Notes under the pieces: generated by a model
Told to the model about the DNA's origin: nothing
Seen by the model: only the letters and a program-made list of their open reading frames with translations
Database searches by the model: none
In this document: positions 50,364 to 60,800 of the stretch, in pieces
Layout: every line of letters starts with the position of its first letter
How positions within the stretch are numbered: position 1 is the first letter of the stretch
NCBI GenBank assembly: GCA_023334545.1
Contig: JAADVB010000035.1
Location: forward strand, 1-64,000
Length of the DNA stretch: 64,000 bases
Origin: Salisapilia sapeloensis
Taxonomy: Eukaryota > Oomycota > Peronosporomycetes > Peronosporales > Salisapiliaceae
Direction of reading: 5' to 3'
Made by a program: the position numbers and the translations under genes

Positions 50364-52004
50364 ATGGCAGGCAAGAAGCGTATCTCGTACTTCTACCATC
50401 GTAGGTTCCACTTGTCTTTATAAATTTCTTCCAATGGATATATAAAATGGAGAAATGCCTCTGGAATATGTCGTACTGATTGTATGATCATTATTAGCGG
50501 ACGAGGGCAATTTCTATTATGGACCGATTCATCCGATGAAGCCACAGCGGCTAAAATTGACCCATCACCTCGTCTGCAATTACGACTTGTATGGGAAGAT
50601 GGATGTCTTCGTATGTGACAATATAGTAGCGTAGCTTTTGATATCCGATGGACTTATACGAGTGTCGTAGGAACCTCACTGGGCATCTCCAGACGAGATT
50701 AAACGATATCATGCATCCGATTATATCGATTTCCTACAAAAGATCAGTCCAGCAAACGAAAGTGAACATGCAAATGAACTCGCTAAATGTACTCTTGGAT
50801 CTACACACACGACAGAACCATTTCGTCTAATATGTTGATAGATAACATGGGGGAGAGCTCCGACTGTCCGGTCTTTAGCGGTCTCTTTGACTTTTGTCAG
50901 ATATACGCTGGCGGCACACTAGGTACCTCACTTCCCTTCGACTAGACGACTCTATACTCATACGTCCTAGACGCTGTCACGAGACTGAATCACGGATACT
51001 GCGACATTGCTGTCAATTGGGCTGGTGGTTTGCATCATGCGAAAAAAGCTGAAGGCTCTGGCTTTTGCTATGTGAATGACATCGTCCTGGGGATCCTCGA
51101 ACTCCTCAAGTACGTCCTCTCATACCATCAATCAGCCACATAGCTTAAATGTAGGTAGGTATCACCCTCGCGTCCTGTACATTGACATTGACGTCCATCA
51201 CGGCGATGGCGTGGAAGAAGCGTTTTACGTCACAGATCGTGTCATGACCGTGTCATTCCACAAGTATGGTAACTTCTTTCCTAACACCGGTGCGATCGGA
51301 GACACAGGTGCCAAGGGTGGGAAGAATTATGCTGTCAATTGCCCACTACACGCCGGTATCACGGACGAATCGTACGAAAGTATCTTTAAACCAGTGATCG
51401 ACAAGGTCATGGAGACGTTCCAGCCTTCTGCCGTCGTCCTCCAATGTGGCTCGGACTCTCTAACAGGTGATCGACTCGGGACGTTTAACCTTACAACTGT
51501 CGGTCATGGCGAGTGCGTTCGGTATGTCAAAAGCTTTGGATTACCGACACTTGTCCTTGGAGGTGGTGGGTACACCATCCGCAACGTCTCGAGAGCGTGG
51601 GCATACGAGACAGCTGTCTTGCTAGATCAAGAGGTCTCGGATAACATCCCTTACAACGACTACTTTGAGTACTACGCACCAACGTTTAAACTCCATCTGG
51701 AGCCTGATGCAAATCGAGAGAATGAGAACTCGAGGGAGTATCTCGACAAGATAAAGTAGCACTTATGTAGATCTATGATCGAGACATGCATCTAATGCTG
51801 TGTAGAATGGAGATCTTTGAGAACTTGAGAGCCTTGACAGGGGCGCCTAGTGTCCAGATGACCGACGCACCTGCTGGAAGGCCCTTACCAGAAGATGATC
51901 AGGATGAAGACATGGTAGATCCGGATAGTCGATCAGATTATACGGGCAAACGCTTATTGGACTCGGAGTTCTTTCAGAATGACCAAGTAGGATGGAAGAG
52001 GTAG
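50364..52004 (+). CDS. Class I histone deacetylase, plus-strand copy
   Basis: Seven exons: 50364-50400, 50498-50610, 50671-50788, 50842-50922, 50971-51109, 51159-51755 and 51806-52004; introns are 97, 60, 53, 48, 49 and 50 nt. The product has 427 residues with all phases closing. The enzyme core is complete: [25 protein letters not shown] (H138/H139), [27 protein letters not shown] and [10 protein letters not shown]. Compared with the minus copy, five intron positions are shared, one differs in position, and two (in GDIK|DIG and TTKG|HGE of the minus copy) are absent. The C-terminal tail is acidic ([13 protein letters not shown]). The two proteins are close paralogs and may deacetylate overlapping histone targets; which one is the main RPD3 form cannot be told from sequence alone. 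Confidence 0.93.
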
Positions 52005-52116
52005 AGATTGTGTTTATATGTCTGATGTATGGTGTAGGATCAACGTGGAGAAGATGTGGATGGCGCAACGGACGCAGGCATGAAGGTAGACTGATAATGG
52101 AGAGAGAAGTTTTCTT

Positions 52117-52903
52117 TTACTTTTGCTCTCGCAAACGTCGTTGTTTATCTCGTTCAGCTTTTTCCAACTCGAATTGTTTCTGATCAAGACGATGAAGAAA
52201 CTCTTGCTTTTCGACGTACCCGTCCTTTGTCGCTTGTTTCAACTCGTCTTCGATACCCTCATCGGTCTTAAACGTGTCCCAGTCGATGGATGATTTTTCC
52301 ATCGTTGACACCTTTCGAGGTTCTTGCATCGAAGCGAGGACTTGATCTACACCAGAAGACTTGGTTGATGGAATCTTAGCTGCCTCTGCACCACTCGAGC
52401 CTCGAACTTGGTACGTTTGCCCGGCATACTGGACGGTCTGTGAAATCTCATCCGTTGCTTTCGATGCTAAATCCTGACGATGACGCTTTGGATCGACACT
52501 TAGAACTGGGAATTCGAACTCTCGGACCTTGCGTTTCTTTCGTTTCATTGGTTTCCCGCTTGTGAGTCGACGAAGGAGCTACGGTGGTGTGAAGAAAAGA
52601 TAGAGTCATTGGCAAGCCATATAGTTACTTTGGCGGATTTATCTTGAGAGGCCTGAGAGACATTGGTAGATTCATTCAGGTCCTTCCATTTGTCCGTGAT
52701 ACTACTGTCTGTAGCAACACTATAAGCTTGCTTGCTAGTATCATCCTCTTCGTCCATGACGAGTTGTTCATCGTCATCAACTTCTTCTGCAAATAAAATT
52801 GGGATATTCAGTGGATGCATATACAATGGTATCGATAGTTGAGTAGAAGGATGAATCTACCTTCCGGTACAAAGTCCTCGTCATCATCGTCGGAAGAGCT
52901 CAT
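52117..52903 (-). CDS. CFDP1: CFDP1/SWC5 (BCNT) chromatin protein
   Basis: Three exons: 52861-52903, 52629-52786 and 52117-52578 (introns 74 and 50 nt), coding 220 residues. SWC5/CFDP1 is a subunit of SWR1/SRCAP complexes that exchange H2A.Z into nucleosomes. The N-terminus is acidic (SSSDDDDEDF, then EVDDDEQ), as in the family. The C-terminal BCNT domain (about 140-215) has the conserved order STMEKSSIDWDTFK, GIEDELKQATKDGYVEKQ and EFLHRLDQKQFE, ending in a basic helix. The joins restore a continuous frame. It is tail-to-tail with the plus-strand HDAC, with 112 bp between the stops. Confidence 0.93.
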
Positions 52904-53061
52904 TTTGAATGGTTTTGTTAATGGATAGCATACAAATATCAAGTGTGCATATTGGGAAGGGTGGTACCCCTCTATATGATATGACGAGTTACTACGTGAT
53001 TATGAATAAAGATAGACAAGGTGAATGCGAACTAGCGTGTATGAGTATGTATTTATGCTGG

Positions 53062-53738
53062 CTACTCTAGTTTGCTGTTGAAGCAGATTGCGACGCCGAT
53101 GAGGATCAGCACCATTCCTGTGTATGTCGCTAGATGCATACAGACTGGTTTATTTGGTAAATGCGCAGGTGAGAAGAATTATGACGTACATGCTGGACGC
53201 TTCGGTCGCTCTCCAAGGAACCAGCTCGTGATGCCAGTGAAAACGAATGTAAGTGAATTGCAAATCGGTACGGCGTTGGATATCTCTATGATACATAGAC
53301 AGCATGTAATTTTACATTTTGCGTTGAACTATAGTAAGATTGCATTGGTGGATCGTACCTGTGGAGCCGAGAAGGTATACAAAAGCGACGGATCCACTTT
53401 GGTTGATAGCAAATGGCAAAATGAGCTACATGCCAATACTTTATTCCTGCCCAATACATTTTATTCCTTGCGTCAGTCCATACCTTCCAATTCATTAGTA
53501 AGACTTTCACTTGTTGAACCCATTCGCCAACAGAGTTATCTTTTCTCGTATACATCGCACCCTCCGTGCTTCCTATCCTCGTAAACAAGTGTCAATTTGC
53601 CGACTTATAGTACAAAAACCATATCGAGTCGAAGAGACCATTCTTAATCAGGGGATTTGTGCATCCCCATAAGGCTCCGACAAACAAGAAAGACAGAAAT
53701 GTCGAATATCCTTCCGGAATCGCCTCCCAACTCGCCAT
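53062..53738 (-). CDS. TMEM234: TMEM234-like small membrane protein
   Basis: Five exons: 53639-53738, 53484-53572, 53359-53425, 53190-53285 and 53062-53129 (introns 66, 58, 73 and 60 nt), coding 139 residues. No single frame shows the gene; only splicing restores it. The product has four hydrophobic segments and resembles half of a drug/metabolite-transporter fold. Family motifs are GALWGCTNPLIKNGSTEG near the N-terminus, LPFAINQSGSVAFVYLLGST in the middle, ISNAVPICNSLTFVFTGI, a FLGERP turn, and a final MVLILIGVAICF helix. The first ATG compatible with this is at 53738. TMEM234 function is poorly known; a substrate cannot be named. Confidence 0.88.
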
Positions 53739-53902
53739 CGTACTTGCGTTGTCAATCTTATTGTCTACATTATACAGAATACCACGTTCTTGAAGTTGAA
53801 AATCCACTAAGCTTTATTTTATGGTAATCGAGTTGGTACTCGAGATGACCGTCGTCATCAAGTTAATCTAGTCTAAAACTGGCAAAACCGCAATTGGTTC
53901 TA

Positions 53903-54283
53903 TCAAAGTGTCGTTATGCGGCAACGTGCCGATCGCTTCTTTGGAGTTGGTGTCGCAAAACGAAATTCGCCATATTGGAAAGGTGACCACGGACCAAGCG
54001 TACTTTCACTACGGGAGAGCTGGCGATCACGACGAGCTTCTTTTTCACTCTCATAGAATTGCTTGCCGATTTTCTGAGCCCAATTAAAAGGACCAAGCAC
54101 ATCTTCGTGCGGAACCAAGTTGGAAGGCTTCGCGATGATTTCCAGTCCATCCCATGAGCTTGAGGAGGTAGATGTCGAATCACTAAAGTCATCTTCGTCA
54201 TCCATCATGCTCAAAGCATGTATAACAGCTCGATCGAATAGTTCTTCGTTCTGAAGCCAGTCGGCGCACGAGTACGAGGACAT
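53903..54283 (-). CDS. Small protein of unknown function
   Basis: Single exon, 126 residues from the ATG at 54283. An upstream in-frame extension to 54370 exists but its composition is not convincing. The product opens with SCADWLQNEELFDRAV, then a Ser/Asp-rich stretch (DDEDDFSDSTSTSSSS), a middle with WDGLEIIAKPSNLVP and GPFNWAQKIGKQFYE, and a C-terminus with SPFQYGEFRF. No membrane segment, signal or known domain is visible. Its even composition and clear ATG favour a real lineage-specific gene. It is divergent from the WW-pseudokinase gene. Confidence 0.6.
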   Translation of the reverse strand: MSSYSCADWLQNEELFDRAVIHALSMMDDEDDFSDSTSTSSSSWDGLEIIAKPSNLVPHEDVLGPFNWAQKIGKQFYESEKEARRDRQLSRSESTLGPWSPFQYGEFRFATPTPKKRSARCRITTL

Positions 54284-54560
54284 TTTGGAAAGAGGTTGTA
54301 AAGACGAGTGTCGGAGGCGCTTGGGATTGACGAGGTGGATTGAAGAATGGCAACAAGAAGCGAGCAACAAAGATCACTAGACACTCTGCCAAACAAAGAT
54401 ACAGTTACATCGCATTTTCAGTCTTCCTCATTGTGACTATCCGATTCTTTATCATGCTTGCTAACACACATGCTCCCATCAGACGACGGAAGTTACACGA
54501 CAATAATCTCATGCTAATATTGAGCTTTTGCTCACCAAGCGGACTCTTCAGCAAGGGTCG

Positions 54561-57500
54561 ATGCAACTTGATCCCACATTCAAGTACAAGGATAGAAATG
54601 AGCCGGTGTCGTTTCACAAGCAGGCAGTTTCCTGTTTTCTTATGCACCAAAAGGGTGCCTAGGAAGGTATGGAGAACAAGTCGAGCGACTCCTCACCTCA
54701 ATGGGAACTGTTCTCGGACGATTTTGGCAACTTTTATTTTTACAATCATCTCACAGGAGAATCAAGCTGGACTGTGCCTGATGAAGGCGATGAAATTGAT
54801 GGGGATCAGATTGATGATTCAAGAGAGACTAGTAAAAATGAAGAGGAAGTCATAGAGGTGAATCCCACAAGGTGGTACGCCGATGAAGAAATTGCCATCG
54901 GAGTTGCGGAGGTCATGCTCTCATTAGTCAGTAACATTGAAGCGAAGGCGGAAACGAAGTCGCGAAAAAAGAAGCGCATCATGTCGGATGCAGCGCTTCG
55001 GCGTTACGCTAAAAACCAGGAAAAACAGCAAGCAAGTGAGAAACGAACTCGGCTGCAAAGCTTTTCAAAATACACAAAGGTAGCCATGAAATGCTTTGAT
55101 AAGCTTAAGAGTGCAGATCCGTCACGACGGAAGGGTATTGGAGAAGTATTCACTGCTTCAGATGCTGTCAGATGGGATCTAGATCGATGTCGTCACCTTC
55201 AAAAACAGCGGCGAAGATTTCGAAAGGGAAGGAAGGAGCACACTTCTATCGTCCGATGTCGTCTTCTTCGTCACCAATTGCTTCGCAAGATCCAAGTAGA
55301 ACTGAGTCGGCAACTTCTTCTTCCAAGTAATTCTGCAAGCAATATCTACAGCGAGTCTATTCTCTACTTTGATACTCCTCAACTCATATCCGAAGCGAAG
55401 CAAAGATTGCAGAATATTACCGAGCCCGAGATTGCTGAGCGACTGCTAGAAGAGGAAGATCATCTCCGATCTATGCGGAAGGATGAGATTGGAGCTCTCT
55501 TTGATCAACTGGACACCCAAAGCAGCGGATGTATAAGTATAGTAGAAATTATGTCCCGTTTTGCTGTTGAAAGGTATGTGGTAATCTACATGCACTTAAG
55601 CGTTGATATTATATTGAGCTAATTTATTTGCTATTAGGAAGATTCAAGAGACTGCTCCTACCGTTCGTGCTGTATCAATGATATCAAACAATGGCAAGGT
55701 GCAGAAAGCATTAATTAACATCGCAGCTCGGCTTGTGTCGGAGGAAAAGTCTATAGATCGAAATACATTTGAAGATTTCTTAGAAGTTGTTGAGCAAGTC
55801 GTTGATCATGCTGAGAGCATCCATGAGGCAGTGAAAGAGGCAGAAATGAACTGGAATGAAGACAAGAACGTCGTATGTTCCGGTAAGAGCAAACTTGCAG
55901 CAAAGTTGGAGCGCACGACAAAACGAATGCAGGAAGAGAAGCGAATGCAAGAAAATGAACAACACAAACTACTTATTAGGACCAAAAAAGCTATTCAAAA
56001 TGAAAATTCTCGATGGATTACTACGCCTGATGAGACGTGGATGGAAGAGTGGGAGTTAAATCATCACCATCGATATATACAGACATCACCAGTACAGCCA
56101 CTGTATTGCTGCTTATGCAGGAGAAAGAAGTGGGAAATTGCCCGACGAGACGAAGAACAGTATGAAGCTGACTATCGAATGCAATGGCAAGAGATCCTTA
56201 TTCAAAAACTAAATGAAAAGCACAGCAATTGTTCGACATCTGCTGGGTCAACAGAAACCGCAAGTATTCAACTTTATAGCCAAGGAGTAGAGGTGAAGGA
56301 GTCAAACGACAGTCAAACGTTATACACACCAGACGCTGCACATTATGGGCACTATGACTCTGATGTACTGGACGTCATTCGTGCTCTCGTCTATATTACT
56401 GAAAACATAGCTACGTCGCATGATTATACAATGAACCAAGCACTAGGCAACCAAGCTCCACTAGCCAAGAAAAAGAAGCGAAAGAAAAAGAAAAAGGCAT
56501 TAAACTTAGAGGATACAAATGCGAGAACGGAAGCAACTGATATACAGAGCCTGGCGGATGTACTTGAAAAACAGGAAGGAGAAAGAAAGACAATGTACGC
56601 AGAAGAGGTGGCAACAAAAATTACTCTTGAAAAACTTCGGAGGCGTGAAGAACGCTCTGCTTTGCAAGTGCAAGACTTGGCGCACAGATCCTTGACGCGA
56701 ATACTGGAGTACTGTCCTGATTTATCCCCATTTATTCGTCATCTTCGATTTAGGCGCTGTCTGAAATATGAAAATCCATTGACGATGGTTGCCCAAGTTA
56801 CTAACTCCAGCGATATTCAGGGTATCGGACTACCAAGATATTATTTACTACGAATCTTTCCATGTAAAGATATAGACCAAGCTCAATTGATCTCACAAGA
56901 CATCATGTATTTACGCAAGTACCTTACCACTTGTTTTGTCATGAGACCGGCATACTCGAGCTACCATCAATTTCAGCAATTTTCAGATTCTGGAATTATG
57001 ATTGAAAGCGTCCCGATCGTTTTTGTAATTTACGAGTATGCCGAAAGAGGACGCTATATTGATACAATTTTAAGCCCGATGCTGCATCAAAGTGCAAGCG
57101 CCAAGCACCAGACCCGAACAGAAAAAGCGTTGCTTGATGTGTTTCGAGATATTGCTGCTGGTCTGGCTGCAGTACATAGTTTAGGCAAAATGCATCTTAA
57201 CATTAAGCTGAGCAACATGTATGTACTTGAAGATCGACCAGGGAGTTTGCAAGTAAAATTGGGATACCCATTGCATGCTTGTCACCCAGTCAGTCCAGCA
57301 GATATCGATAGAGGATACATCGAGCATCACCTCCAAATGGATGCTTATCCTCCTGAGGTCCAAAATCACACAAAGCTTAGCGACAAAACGGATGTGTGGA
57401 TGTTGGGAAGAGCTCTTTTGGATGCCATGATGTTGTGGAAATCGTCCGAATTTAAATGTGAAGGTATGGACCCCAGACTAGAGTCATTTCATGCTGCGGA

Positions 57501-57645
57501 GTCTTTCACCATCGCTAATTTAATGGATCAATTGCCAATGTCTGCAAGCAATACTGTACGCTCTCTTTTACGCATGATGCTACAGCCTATGCCCTCACAA
57601 CGACCAAACATGAGTCAAGTATTAGACTTTATTTCTTTTTCCTAA
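54561..57645 (+). CDS. WW-domain protein with C-terminal pseudokinase
   Basis: Three exons: 54561-54605, 54663-55573 and 55638-57645 (introns 57 and 64 nt), coding 987 residues. The first exon reads MQLDPTFKYKDRNEP and joins in phase to the WW exon. A further 5' exon is possible: an ATG at 54347 opens MATRSEQQRSLDTLPNKD, but I could not fix a join. The WW domain is WELFSDDFGNFYFYNHLTG followed by SSWTVP. A Lys/Arg-rich coiled middle and an EF-hand-like stretch (ALFDQLDTQSSGCISIVEIM) follow, then a poly-basic run of Lys/Arg. The last about 350 residues have a kinase fold, with VIYEYAERGRYID (hinge), VHSLGKMHLNIKLSNMYV (catalytic loop) and KTDVWMLGRALLDAMM. The catalytic HRD is HLN and DFG is LGY, so it should be catalytically dead. 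Confidence 0.82.
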
Positions 57646-57813
57646 AATATATTTGTCTTAGACGGCTACCAACTTGTACGTTTCATTAACGCTTTCCGCC
57701 TCCATTCATAAAGCCTTTCCCTTGCTATCTTTGGATGAACGCCAACCTCTCACTTCCAAAAGAGAGAGAGTTAACGCTAACATCCTAGAGACCGGGTAAG
57801 GTGCAACAAGCCT

Positions 57814-60800
57814 ATGAGTGCGATAGACGCAGTAGAAAATCAGTTGACGTCGAAGGACTTATTCGATAGAGCGAAGCGGAACGAATTTCAATCCATCTAT
57901 CCGATACTGCATGATGGGACACTCATGAGCACTGATGGCAGTTCCGCTATGCAGCGTGTTCAAGAAATGGTGGAACCGAAAACAGGAAACACTTTATTTC
58001 ATTACGCATGTAACAATGGGAACTTGGAAGCCTGTAAAGTTTTACTTGTAAGTACTCTAGGCATTGACACCTCGTTTATCAACGCTCCGAATTTCTTTGG
58101 GCATGCTCCGTTGTTCTATGCATCAAGCAGTGGAAACTTACCACTAGTCAAGTGGTTAGTATCCAATGGAGCGGACATTGATGCCGACTACAGTTGCTTG
58201 GAAGGTGTGAAACCGAGGCGAGAAGATCTTGGTATGTCGACACCGCTACAAGTAGCAAGTTTTAAAGGCCACAACGTTGTGGTTAATTTTCTCGCTGAAT
58301 GCAATGCCAAGTTGGATGGTGCTGGATGGAACAATGACACGCCATTGCACTTTGCGGTGGCGGAAGGTCAGAAAGATGTCACGCGACTCTTACTTCAATA
58401 TGGCGCAGACATCCACGCTAAAAATGACCGTGGTGAGACTCCAATCGACCTTGCTTCTTCGGAAATGAGACCTCTCCTAGAACGTTCGATATCTACTTAC
58501 GTCAACTCGGAACACATTGACGACCAAGAAGGTGATTGCAGTGTCGATCAAGATGATGACTCTAGCGATAGCGGCTGGGATCAGGATATGGACACTTCAA
58601 CAGAAGATTATCAACTTGTACGGAAGATATTTGGCAGGAAAACTACAAAGCAATTAAAATCCAATGCCTGGAAAGTGAGAGTGGAAGGTATTGACGAAGT
58701 CACGATTGCCTTTGACCATATTGCCTCTGGAAAGCAAACGATTGCGTCATTTGACGCTGCTTGTATAGTCCTGCGTGATGGACTGTTGGACCCTGTTTCG
58801 CAAGTAGCTTCTCAATGTTGTAATTCGCTATTCCGAGCATGCTTTGGTGCTATAGCTAGTGAAGCAAGTTATCATACGAAAAGCTTTCACAATCAAAGAC
58901 CTATTATTCAGGAAATTGCTCGCTTACTGCTACAACGTGGTGCTGTCACGAATGAAAAAGATGCGAGTGAAGCTGCGGCATCGCTTTTGTTCATGGTTTG
59001 CAAGAGTACAGAGTTGATCAAGTATCTCTGTGGTTATATTTCTCAAAGTGTATTGGCTTCAGAACCCACAACCATTTTATCTCCTCGTGTGGACGAAACC
59101 AGCGATCAGTCTGGACCAAAGAATGTATCATGGCGTCTTCAACTTGTATCGATAAAAATTCTAAATGCAATTGTTAGCCAGTATCGACTAAGCAATGAGG
59201 ACACAGGTCTTCTGTTCGAGGACGCATTAAAACTGAGCATCAATGGTGTTGACAATGCCAGCGTGTATGTTCGGACAGCCTCCATTGATCTCTTAATTCA
59301 ATGTCTTCTCATTCGGTGTGAAGAGACAAAATCTATCACAAACCCGGATATGGCATACAACGTTGCTAAATCCTGGAGTGATGCTGCATTTAAAACACAA
59401 AAGAAAGTTCCGAAGCCATCCATCCAAGCAAAGATCAACAATGGGTTAAAATCTGCATTAACGGGAAGTAAACGTCTCATTTCGAGAAGTAATTCCCAAG
59501 ACTTGGACTCGTCCACGTCTGCGAATGAGGCTATGCTCGATGAAACTGGTTTTGCAAGTGATTCTACATCGAAAATTACTAGTAATACCATGAGTTCAAA
59601 TTCCATTGACATGGGTGACGATGATGCACTGCCATACGCAGAACCAGTTCACGAGCGTTTTAATGACGTTTCTCTACAGGTAACCTCAGTGTTTGGTGAC
59701 AAGTTTTCGCGATGCGTCTTTTCAAATGCTTGGGCTCCTCGTGTCGAGGCTATCAGCTTCCTACAAAGCAAAATTGAGCGTCATCAACTCGTATTTACGG
59801 ATCTTGACAGTGATTCACAGGAAGCGCTACTGCGTGCATTATCGACAGCGCTAGCGTATACATTAAACGATCGCGTAAATGCAGTTTACGAGGCAGCTTT
59901 GTCTCTTTTAATGGAAGTCACGATCTCTTTCAGCTCTTCACTAGTAAAATCTGGTAACTACGATAAGCTCCATACTCTGGTGAAGCCACTGATACCACCG
60001 CTGTTGGTAAAGCTTGGCGACTTGAAAGCGAGGATGCATGTGGCAACGGAAGATGCACTACTTTTAATCGCTCGTCGAGCTGGGCCACAAGGACCCAGTC
60101 TGGTACTGCGCGAGGCCGTTAGTAGCGACCGTGCTGGCTCATTATCTTCCCAGTCTGCAGTATGCCTTCGCAATAAGCTTGCTCTCGTATCCAAGCTACT
60201 TCTTGAATTTGGTGTTCAAGTTAGTGATAGTGGAGAGGATGTTGGATTGGCTGTGAAGGTCGTCGTGCAACCAGCGTTCCAGTTATGCGAACATAAAGAT
60301 GCAAGTGTTCGGGAACTCTCTTATCAGATTGTCTCGGATGCACTACAGAAAGCTAGGCAGATAGTAATGCCGCTTTTAGATAATATGCCGCGAGGTTCTC
60401 GACAGAAGATGATAGCAAAACTTGTCGAAAATGGTGTCCTCGAGTCGGACTTGCTGTTGGAAGAAGTGGACGATTTCGACGTCGCTTGCGCCTTGCCTCG
60501 ACCAGGCACTTCTTCAGGAGAAATTCGACCACCGACCGCATCGGCGTCAGTCACAAAACATCGGCCTCCATTATTGAGCACCTCACTTTCATCTCAGGTA
60601 GCAGGAAGCACAGCTTCGAGTGCCACTTCGTCTCGCCCAGAACCACTGCCGTACGGAGCTGCATTAACGGAAGAACAAAAGGATGAGTTTCTGGGACTAA
60701 TAGATGCGTTCGGAGAGGAACTAGTACGCTGTTTGCTTGATAAGGAATGGTCTCAGCGAGAAGCGGCAGTGCGAGAAGTTGAACGCCAAGTAAAGTGTGC

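Noticed and set aside
50195-50404. 69-codon plus frame across the HDAC promoter
   Set aside because: It spans both first exons and the promoter; no domain, and the spliced HDAC starts explain the region.
53286-53588. 100-codon minus frame in the TMEM234 region as a separate gene
   Set aside because: Part of it is exon 2 of TMEM234; the rest reads through introns that splice to clear family motifs.
54340-54855. 171-codon plus frame overlapping the WW gene start
   Set aside because: It runs in another frame across the exon-intron-exon region; the spliced model with the WW domain explains the sequence better.
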